A stretch of DNA of 5,154 nt. It comes from CAJXVY01 sp965657575 (GTDB taxonomy: Bacteria > Actinomycetota > Actinomycetes > Actinomycetales > Microbacteriaceae). The notes below the pieces were generated by a model, which saw nothing but the letters and a program-made list of their open reading frames with translations, was not told the DNA's origin and made no database searches. Of this stretch, positions 1 through 5,154 are shown in pieces; the stretch's first letter is position 1, and each line of letters opens with the position of its first letter. The stretch covers positions 1 to 5,154 of the forward strand of contig CBFHOK010000033.1 of NCBI GenBank assembly GCA_965657575.1, written 5' to 3'. The position numbers were made by a program, and so were the translations under genes.

Positions 1-442
1 TGATGGTGCTGACTGCATCGGCAATCAAACCAACCTCTGGGTGAATCGCTCCGCGAAGACCGAGCATGCCGGCGTGGGAATGGTCATCACCTAGCCAGGA
101 GGCAAACAGTTTGTGGTGTTTAGCAGCTGAACCAAAGTCCCAAATATGTGGTGCTTGGGCTCCACGGGTTAGCAAAGCATAACGAGACATCTTGTCTCCC
201 AGTGCTCCACCGATCCAGGTCTGTGTTGTGTAGCGGATGTTATAAAAATCAAATAGCAAGAAGGCGCCGCATTCGGTTGCCTCTAGGGCAGCCTTTGCTC
301 GAGACAGGCGGTATTCGCGCAAGCGGTGAAAATCGACTCTTTCTTCGAAGTCAACACCCATTGAACCGTGGGCGGGAATCTGTCGATTGTCGAAATCCAG
401 CGCTGGAACTAGGGGCTTGGGCTGGAATTCTGTCATGCTCAT
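1..442 (-). CDS. M24-family metallopeptidase/creatinase-like protein, N-terminal part (truncated by window edge)
   Basis: An open frame of 147 codons starts at 442 and runs without a stop through position 1, so the C-terminal part lies outside the window. The visible part reads as the N-terminal creatinase-type domain that precedes the pita-bread catalytic domain in M24 proteins (Xaa-Pro peptidases, creatinase, DddP-like enzymes). The recognisable stretches are ERVDFHRLREYRLSRAKAAL (residues about 34-53), FLLFDFYNIRYTT (61-73), SRYALLTRG (86-94) and PHIWDFGSA (98-106). The 'one hydrophobic strand, then FD..NIRY.T' pattern is typical of this domain. The catalytic metal ligands are in the missing half, so peptidase, C-N hydrolase or lyase activity cannot be decided. 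There is no signal peptide, so it is probably cytoplasmic. The start is supported by AGGAG four bases upstream; a second ATG at 436 would be spaced ten bases from it and is an alternative. It follows the transporter genes in the same direction after a 94-base gap, so it may act on the imported substrate. Family is fairly sure; function is open. Confidence 0.75.
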   Translation of the reverse strand, partial: MSMTEFQPKPLVPALDFDNRQIPAHGSMGVDFEERVDFHRLREYRLSRAKAALEATECGAFLLFDFYNIRYTTQTWIGGALGDKMSRYALLTRGAQAPHIWDFGSAAKHHKLFASWLGDDHSHAGMLGLRGAIHPEVGLIADAVSTI

Positions 443-446
443 GTCT

Positions 447-451
447 CTCCT
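447..451 (-). promoter_or_regulatory. Ribosome binding site of the M24-family gene
   Basis: AGGAG on the minus strand lies four bases before the ATG at 442 and ten bases before an in-frame ATG at 436. The first spacing is slightly short and the second slightly long, so the exact start among these two is uncertain by two codons. Its presence confirms that this minus-strand frame is a real gene. Confidence 0.6.
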
Positions 452-490
452 GCTTAGTAAATCTTGGGGTTTGGTTTGTGAAGTTTTTTG

Positions 491-522
491 TCTCTGCTGG
501 GCCCTTTCGGGCCCAGCAGAGA
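491..522 (-). terminator. Strong hairpin between binding-protein and M24 genes (U-tract-less terminator or mRNA 3'-end stabiliser)
   Basis: Two 14-base arms (491-504 and 509-522) are perfectly complementary and enclose a four-base loop. Read on the minus strand, the loop is GAAA, a GNRA-type tetraloop, and the stem contains six consecutive G-C pairs next to the loop. The hairpin begins 14 bases after the binding-protein stop codon. On the minus strand it is followed by C and six A's, not by T's, so it is not a canonical intrinsic terminator in the transcribed direction. It may terminate partially, as U-poor hairpins are proposed to do in actinobacteria, or protect the 3' end of the upstream message from exonucleases so that the binding protein is made in excess. 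The structure is directly visible; the role is inferred. Confidence 0.6.
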
Positions 523-536
523 GGTTTAGAAGTGGT

Positions 537-1514
537 TTACCACTCAGGTGCAACCTCTGGGTCGGTTGCGTTCTCGGCAGTAACCTTTGCATCAGGCATG
601 AAGCGAACTACGCGGTCTCCTGAGATCTCGCCGGTAAGTACGTCATACATACCCTGAGCTGCGTTCTCACCATCCCATGAGGATGACTGGAATACTGTTC
701 CGTCAAGCTCACCGGAGATAACTAGTGGGTTACCTAGGAAGGTGTTACCAATAGCTGTGATTACGTATCCAGCTGGGTCTTCACCGATTGCCTTTAGAGC
801 GTCAATTGCACCAGCAACGATTGAGTCGTCAGCTGCGTAAACGCCACCGATGTTCTCAATACCAACTGATGTGATTAGCTCAGATGCAACCTGCTGTCCA
901 ACAGCCTTTGACCAGTCAGTTGAGTCCTCAGCCAAAATGGTGATGTTTGGGCACTCAGCAGCGATGGTGTCAGTGAAACCATTGTCGCGGTCGATTGCAG
1001 TGGTGTTACCAGGAGCACCGTTTAGCTGGATGATGCCGATCTCGGCTCCGGCTGCCTCTTCACACATCAACTGTGCTGAAGCTACACCCTGACCGTATGT
1101 GTTTGGTCCTGAGTATCCAGCGGTTAGTGGCTGGTCCTCTGCCAACAGATCACTGTTGGTTACCCAAACAGGGATGCCTGCTGCATCAGCAGCCTCTAGA
1201 CATGGCCTTACAGCTGAAGCAACTGCTGGCCACAAGATGATGCCGTCTGGCTGAGCTGCAACTGCAACTTCACACTCACTGGCCTGCTTGTCAGCGTCAT
1301 ACTCGCTGTTGGTGATGGTTAGGTTCATGCCCAACTCATCTGCTTTGTTCTGCATGAATGGAACGTACTCTGTTCCATATGGCTGGTCGCTACCCTGTGG
1401 AAGCAGTGCGTATACCTCATAGGTGTCGCTATCAGTAGTAGCGCAACCAGTCAGGATTAGCGCAGATGCTGCCAGCATTGCTGCTGGAGCTAGTATCAAA
1501 CGAGACTTTCTCAT
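537..1514 (-). CDS. Sugar-type ABC transporter substrate-binding lipoprotein (periplasmic binding protein, RbsB-like)
   Basis: This is the extracytoplasmic ligand receptor of the importer. From the chosen start it has 325 residues, the usual length for the family. Residues 1-24 form a lipoprotein signal: MRKSR, a hydrophobic stretch, then the lipobox LTGC with the lipidated Cys at 24. The mature part shows the two-lobed type I binding-protein pattern: QPDGIILWPA (88-97), AGIPVWVTNS (112-121), GAPGNTTAIDRDNGF (166-180) and YAADDSIVAGAIDAL (226-240), which match the conserved loops of RbsB-like proteins. Compared with ribose-binding protein, the Asp expected after the IPV strand appears to be Asn120, so ribose itself is not assured. 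Four further cysteines (81, 105, 151, 188) could pair as disulfides. The open frame extends to a TTG at 1550 and an ATG at 1547 that overlaps the preceding stop, but this adds a lysine-rich stretch before the signal and lacks a good ribosome site; ATG 1514 has GAGG five bases upstream. Ligand unknown. Confidence 0.93.
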   Translation of the reverse strand: MRKSRLILAPAAMLAASALILTGCATTDSDTYEVYALLPQGSDQPYGTEYVPFMQNKADELGMNLTITNSEYDADKQASECEVAVAAQPDGIILWPAVASAVRPCLEAADAAGIPVWVTNSDLLAEDQPLTAGYSGPNTYGQGVASAQLMCEEAAGAEIGIIQLNGAPGNTTAIDRDNGFTDTIAAECPNITILAEDSTDWSKAVGQQVASELITSVGIENIGGVYAADDSIVAGAIDALKAIGEDPAGYVITAIGNTFLGNPLVISGELDGTVFQSSSWDGENAAQGMYDVLTGEISGDRVVRFMPDAKVTAENATDPEVAPEW

Positions 1515-1519
1515 TTTTG

Positions 1520-1526
1520 CCTCTTT
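1520..1526 (-). promoter_or_regulatory. Ribosome binding site deciding the binding-protein start
   Basis: AAAGAGG on the minus strand sits five bases before the ATG at 1514. It lies within a purine-only tract (1520-1540) that would stay unstructured and favour ribosome loading. This supports 1514 over the upstream TTG (1550) and ATG (1547), which have no comparable site and would place a highly charged segment before the signal peptide. Confidence 0.65.
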
Positions 1527-1546
1527 CTTTTTTCTTTCCTTAGCCA

Positions 1547-2602
1547 TCAACTTGCGGTTGATTTTTTGGGTTCAGAAACGGATTCCTGAACTTTCGAGCG
1601 GGAGGATCGAGCAGACCTAATGCTCGATACAACCGCACGAAGATTGTTTGGATCGGTGGTGACTGCAATGAACAGAACCAATCCAATGAATATCTGTTGC
1701 ACAGGAACCTGTACACCAGAAATTGTTAGTGCTACCTGAAGGATTCCCAAAGCAGATGCTCCGATTAGAGTTCCGACAATTGATCCGCGACCACCCTTGA
1801 GGTAGTTACCGCCGATGATTGCTGCAGCAAAGCTTGCTAGCAAAACGGTTGACCCGGCGGTTGGGTCAGCGGTGGTTCTTTCCAGAGTGTTGATAACTCC
1901 GGCTCCGGCGCTTACAACACCGCTGATGATGAATCCAGTCAAGATGCGACGCTTCACAGGAATTCCAGCATCCTTGGCGGCTTGTCTGTTGCCACCAACT
2001 GCGTAGAACTCTCTTCCAGCACGAATGCGTGAAACAAATACCTGAATGGCAATAAACACCAGAATGAAGATCAGAATTCTAGGGGTTAGTGGGCCAATGA
2101 TTGGCTGACTGAATGCCAAACCAAAGTCAATGTTTGTCAGTCGAACCGGCTCTTCATCTGAAAGAACAAAGGCGAGTCCGCGAAGGAAGAACAACATACC
2201 CAGGGTGGCAATAAAGCTATTAATTCCTATTACTGCAACAAAGAAAGCGTTGATGATTCCAACCACCACTCCCACTAATAGAGCTGCGGTAACGCCCATC
2301 CAAATTTCAGGGAAGGAGGCGGTGACAACTCCAGCAAGGGCAAGAGTGCTGGCAACACTTAGGTCTAGCTCACCCATCAAAATCACTGCGGTGAGTCCCA
2401 GTGCAACCAAGCCAATCAGGGCGATACGGCCAAGCGTTACAGGGTAAGCAGTGAAAACAAGCGGTTCCATGATGGCAACAACTGCCACCACGATGGCCAG
2501 CAATGCTACTCCGCGGCCCTCAGTTCTGCGGGCAAGTGTTACCTTGAACTTCTCCCATGGGCCTGATGAGTTTGAGCCCAGTTGAATAGTGGTCTGACTC
2601 AT
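1547..2602 (-). CDS. Sugar-type ABC transporter permease (second permease, RbsC/BPD_transp_2 family)
   Basis: A 351-residue integral membrane protein of the ribose/xylose/AI-2 permease family, forming half of the translocation pore. Hydrophobic segments are visible at about 31-50, 57-76, 82-95, 103-125, 128-147, 174-191, 219-237, 251-265, 275-293 and 301-315. Family hallmarks are GELDLSVAS (77-85, counterpart of the GGIDLSVG motif), the cytoplasmic coupling region GREFYAVGGNRQAAKDAGIP (196-215), and the glycine-rich IIGGNYLKGGRGSIVGT (262-278). The C-terminal tail (about 323-351) is hydrophilic and rich in Ser, Arg and Lys. The ATG overlaps the previous gene's stop as ATGA, with AGGAAAG just upstream, which indicates translational coupling. 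Its sequence clearly differs from the first permease, so the pore should be a heterodimer, as in LsrC/LsrD or RhaP/RhaQ systems. Substrate not determined by sequence. Confidence 0.93.
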   Translation of the reverse strand: MSQTTIQLGSNSSGPWEKFKVTLARRTEGRGVALLAIVVAVVAIMEPLVFTAYPVTLGRIALIGLVALGLTAVILMGELDLSVASTLALAGVVTASFPEIWMGVTAALLVGVVVGIINAFFVAVIGINSFIATLGMLFFLRGLAFVLSDEEPVRLTNIDFGLAFSQPIIGPLTPRILIFILVFIAIQVFVSRIRAGREFYAVGGNRQAAKDAGIPVKRRILTGFIISGVVSAGAGVINTLERTTADPTAGSTVLLASFAAAIIGGNYLKGGRGSIVGTLIGASALGILQVALTISGVQVPVQQIFIGLVLFIAVTTDPNNLRAVVSSIRSARSSRSKVQESVSEPKKSTAS

Positions 2603-3618
2603 GATTTCTTTCCTGCCCTTCTAGCTAGAGCGTCAATAGATACCGCTGCCGCGATCAAGAATCCCAGTGCCATTTGCTGGACACCGAATGAGAAGTTCAA
2701 AATCACCAACACATTTGTGAGCACGCTCACAAAAATCACTCCCAGAAGTGTTCTGAGTACTGATCCTTTTCCTCCAAAAACGCTGGTGCCACCGACGATG
2801 ATTGCTGCCAGTGCTCGGAAGTCAAACCCTTGGGACATTGAACTAACCGCGGTGTTTGAAAATGCTGCCAGAACGAATCCGGCAACCATTGCCGCTACAG
2901 CGGTCACCAAAAAGGCTCCTACAACAACCAGTCCGGTGTTGGTTCCACCTAAGCGAGTGGCTCTTTCATTCACTCCAAAGCTTTTTACAGTGAAGCCGAA
3001 GTTGGTTCTGTTCAATACAAAAGAAAGGATCAGAGTGACTATCACCAAAACAATTGCGGAATAGGGAATTGGACCGAGCTTTCCCTGACCGAACTGGGCA
3101 ACTGCAGAGTCGGGAGGTCCGAAAAAGATTGATCCACCAGAAAGGAAACGAAGTAAACCGATTCCGATGTATGTTGTGGCCAGAGTGACAATCACGGCAT
3201 TCGCCTTGAAATATCCAACTGCAACACCGTTTATAACCCCAAAAATCAGAGCGGCCAGCAATGCAGCTGCAACTGCTACTGGGTATCCATATACAGGCCC
3301 GATTCCCAGCAGGATCACACCAGCTGTGGCGACCTGTGCAACCACTGAAAGGTCCAGGTAATTACCGCTGATCACCACAAAAGTCATTCCAACCGCAACG
3401 ATTCCGATTGGAGCTGCTCGGTGGAAGACATCAGTGATGTTCTGCAAAGAAGCAAAGCCGTCGACAAAGACTGCGGCGACCACAATTAGCAGAGCCGTAA
3501 AGACAAAGATTCCATTTTCGGCAAACCATTCGATTGGTTTTTTGGAATCTTTCTTGGGTGATTCCGCCGGTGCCTGTGCCATGGCGTTGATTTGGGTTAT
3601 GGGTTCATTTTTCGACAT
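2599..3618 (-). CDS. Sugar-type ABC transporter permease (first permease, RbsC/BPD_transp_2 family)
   Basis: A 339-residue membrane protein and partner of the downstream permease. The first 30 or so residues are hydrophilic and likely cytoplasmic. Hydrophobic segments follow at about 36-53, 68-84, 92-107, 112-135, 140-157, 186-203, 229-253, 268-277, 288-308 and 315-330. Family motifs are ISGNYLDLSV (83-92), the coupling loop GFTVKSFGVNERATRLGG (208-225) and VGGTSVFGGKGSVLRT (275-290), followed by a hydrophobic segment containing TNVLVIL. The start codon directly follows the ATPase stop codon (TAAATG), and GGAGG lies five bases upstream inside the end of the ATPase gene, so translation is coupled and the start is well supported. 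The gene ends inside the start of the second permease gene (ATGA). The family assignment is secure. The transported compound is not. Confidence 0.93.
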   Translation of the reverse strand: MSKNEPITQINAMAQAPAESPKKDSKKPIEWFAENGIFVFTALLIVVAAVFVDGFASLQNITDVFHRAAPIGIVAVGMTFVVISGNYLDLSVVAQVATAGVILLGIGPVYGYPVAVAAALLAALIFGVINGVAVGYFKANAVIVTLATTYIGIGLLRFLSGGSIFFGPPDSAVAQFGQGKLGPIPYSAIVLVIVTLILSFVLNRTNFGFTVKSFGVNERATRLGGTNTGLVVVGAFLVTAVAAMVAGFVLAAFSNTAVSSMSQGFDFRALAAIIVGGTSVFGGKGSVLRTLLGVIFVSVLTNVLVILNFSFGVQQMALGFLIAAAVSIDALARRAGKKS

Positions 3619-5118
3619 TTACGCCTCCACCAACTTCTCGCCGGCGGCAAGGCCCATGACCTGCTTCTCATCGGCAGTCTTTCCATCCAAAGTTCCCATG
3701 ATCTTTCCATCACGGACCACGTGAATAACATCTGAAAGCTCTAGCAGTTCTGGAAGGTCAGAGCTTACAACCAAAACTGCTGTTCCCTGATCTGCAAGAG
3801 ATTTCACCAGTCTGTGGATTTCAGCCTTTGCTCCAACGTCAACACCACGTGTTGGTTCATCCAAAACTACAAAGTGTGGGTTTTTGTGAAGCCACTTGGC
3901 AATCACGATCTTCTGCTGGTTTCCACCTGAATACTGACCAGCTTCACGCTTGATCTCCGGTGGACGAAGACCAACCTTGTCGGCAAGCTCCTTGGCAATT
4001 TTCGCCACCTTGCCTGGGTTGATAATTCCGCTTGTTGCTAGATCCTTGCGGTTTGGAAGATAGATGTTGTCCATAACAGTCATGGTCATCGCCAAACCAT
4101 CAACTCGTCGCTCCTCAGGAACGTAGGCAACACCGTTGCGCATGGCTGACATATAGCTGGCGATCTGCTGCTTTTTGCCATCAATTGTGATGGTGACATT
4201 GCCTGCGGTTTTGTTGTCAGCACCAATAATGGCTCGGATCAACTCAGTTCTTCCAGCTCCAACCAATCCGCCAAGACCAACAATCTCTCCCGCACGAACA
4301 TCCAAAGAGACGTTGTTCACGCCGGGAGCCTTGATGCCCTTCGCACTCAGAACAACTTCTCCAGGCTTTGCATCTCTGCGGGATTCAAGGTCAAGCTTCA
4401 GCTCGCGACCAACCATCTGGTTGATAACTTCCTGCGGAGTGGTCTTTTTGATCTCGTTGACATAAACCAATTTGCCGTCACGCAAGATGGTGACGTTGTG
4501 ACAAATTCTGAAAACCTCGGGAATGCGGTGGCTGATGTAGATAATCGCCAGACCCTGTCCCGCCAGTCTTTCCAACATCTTCAAGAGGTAATCGGTCTCT
4601 GCAGGGGTCAAAGATGCAGTTGGCTCATCCAAAATCAGAACTTTTGGCTTTCTGGCAACGGCACGTGCAATTTCAACGAACTGCCTTAGGGCCACTGAAA
4701 GTCTTGAGATGCGCTCGTCAATATCTACCTCAACACCGATTTCTTTCAGTGTCTCGCGAGCAAACTTCTTCATCTCTTTTTGCTTGGTGAATCCTGCTGT
4801 GGTTGGGAAACCTCCAAGATAGATGTTTTCTGCAACGGTCATCTCAGGAACAAGTGAAAGCTCCTGGTGAACGAGCGAGATTCCTGCATCAATCGACGCC
4901 TTCGCAGAGTTTTCAATTTCTTTACCGTCAACCAGGACAGCTCCGCTGTCGGGGAATTCGATTCCACTCAGGATCCTCATCAAAGTTGATTTTCCGGCTC
5001 CGTTTTCACCCACAACAGCGTGGATCTCGCCGGCAGAAACGGAAACCGAAACATCGTCAACAGCTTTGGCTCCACCAAAGGCTTTTGAGATGTTCTTGGC
5101 CTCAACAACAGCTGCCAT
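3619..5118 (-). CDS. Sugar-type ABC transporter ATP-binding protein with two ABC domains (RbsA/MglA-like)
   Basis: This 499-residue cytoplasmic ATPase powers the importer. It has two tandem nucleotide-binding domains, the usual size and layout for the RbsA/MglA/XylG family. Domain 1: Walker A GENGAGKST (37-45), Q-loop VHQE (Gln85), signature LSVAL (140-144), Walker B KVLILDEPT (159-167) and switch His197. Domain 2: Walker A-like GLVGAGRTE (284-292) with Arg in place of Lys, signature YSGGNQQK (396-403), Walker B FVVLDEPTRGVD (416-427), and Ser453 where the switch His would be. Arg for Lys and loss of the switch His in domain 2 are common in this family. The start at 5118 is supported by AAAGGAG with seven bases to the ATG. 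It is the first gene of the visible operon and abuts the first permease. The ATPase does not itself reveal the substrate. Confidence 0.96.
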   Translation of the reverse strand: MAAVVEAKNISKAFGGAKAVDDVSVSVSAGEIHAVVGENGAGKSTLMRILSGIEFPDSGAVLVDGKEIENSAKASIDAGISLVHQELSLVPEMTVAENIYLGGFPTTAGFTKQKEMKKFARETLKEIGVEVDIDERISRLSVALRQFVEIARAVARKPKVLILDEPTASLTPAETDYLLKMLERLAGQGLAIIYISHRIPEVFRICHNVTILRDGKLVYVNEIKKTTPQEVINQMVGRELKLDLESRRDAKPGEVVLSAKGIKAPGVNNVSLDVRAGEIVGLGGLVGAGRTELIRAIIGADNKTAGNVTITIDGKKQQIASYMSAMRNGVAYVPEERRVDGLAMTMTVMDNIYLPNRKDLATSGIINPGKVAKIAKELADKVGLRPPEIKREAGQYSGGNQQKIVIAKWLHKNPHFVVLDEPTRGVDVGAKAEIHRLVKSLADQGTAVLVVSSDLPELLELSDVIHVVRDGKIMGTLDGKTADEKQVMGLAAGEKLVEA

Positions 5119-5125
5119 TTATTGG

Positions 5126-5132
5126 CTCCTTT
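5126..5132 (-). promoter_or_regulatory. Ribosome binding site of the ATPase gene
   Basis: AAAGGAG on the minus strand is separated by seven bases from the ATG at 5118, close to ideal spacing. It is the strongest ribosome site in the window and fits the first gene of the visible transporter operon. The remaining sequence up to 5154 is too short to show whether a promoter or another upstream gene lies there. Confidence 0.75.
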
Positions 5133-5154
5133 GCCTTATCTCCAGTAAAAGTCA

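Noticed and set aside
1..442. Specific assignment of the M24-family protein as the DMSP lyase DddP
   Set aside because: The N-terminal pattern (FD..NIRY.T followed by IWDF) recalls DddP, but other M24 groups share it and the diagnostic catalytic half is outside the window.
443..490. Possible promoter for the M24-family gene
   Set aside because: No convincing -35 and -10 pair could be found on the minus strand; the A-rich stretch and GATTTACTAA give no clear consensus with proper spacing.
532..543. Short inverted repeat GTGGTTTACCAC at the binding-protein stop codon
   Set aside because: Only five-base arms with a two-base loop, overlapping the coding end; too short to claim as an operator or terminator by itself.
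148..657. Plus-strand open frame of 169 codons covering the M24 start, the hairpin and the binding-protein end
   Set aside because: It crosses two well-supported minus-strand genes and the hairpin, its product has no recognisable domain and a low-quality, Cys/Arg/Ser-mixed composition, and its frame is the shadow of the opposite strand.
2582..3064. Plus-strand open frame of 160 codons opposite the first permease
   Set aside because: It is antisense to a clear membrane permease; its Thr/Ala/Pro/Lys-rich product is what the complement of a permease gene gives. The other shorter plus-strand frames opposite the transporter genes were dismissed for the same reason.
5119..5154. Operon promoter or regulator site upstream of the ATPase
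   Set aside because: Only 36 bases are available and apart from the ribosome site no promoter element or operator palindrome is visible; the operon may begin further upstream outside the window.

Overview
The window is one minus-strand operon, read from right to left. It encodes a complete ribose/simple-sugar-type (CUT2 family) ABC importer, followed by the 5' part of an M24 (creatinase/Xaa-Pro-peptidase-like) hydrolase gene that runs off the left edge. The order in transcription is: double ABC-domain ATPase (5118-3619), first permease (3618-2599), second permease (2602-1547), lipoprotein substrate-binding protein (about 1514-537), a strong GC-rich hairpin (522-491), then the M24-family protein (442 to beyond position 1). 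No plus-strand gene is supported. No RNA gene, mobile element, CRISPR array or attachment site was seen.

The organism is most likely a bacterium with a Gram-positive type of envelope. The binding protein carries a lipobox (LTGC) signal, which suits membrane anchoring. The roughly balanced base composition, Ala/Val-rich proteins, and a strong hairpin without a U-tract would fit a small-genome aquatic actinobacterium (for example the Aquiluna/Rhodoluna group of Microbacteriaceae). This is inference from general impression, not from a marker gene.

The transporter genes are tightly coupled. The ATPase stop codon directly abuts the first permease start (TAAATG). The two permease genes overlap by ATGA. 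The binding-protein gene starts about 32 bases after the second permease stop, behind its own good ribosome binding site. The expected machine is an extracytoplasmic lipoprotein that captures ligand, two different membrane permeases forming a heterodimeric pore, and one tandem ATPase that powers it. The substrate cannot be read from the sequence. The families transport pentoses, hexoses, polyols, AI-2-like molecules and some non-sugar compounds.

The most interesting points are: the M24 hydrolase attached to a sugar-type importer, which may report on an unusual imported substrate; the 14-bp perfect hairpin with a GAAA loop between the binding-protein and hydrolase genes; and the fact that the non-canonical ATPase motifs all fall on one of the two expected composite ATP sites. 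None of these proves a new system, and most of the window is an ordinary transporter operon.
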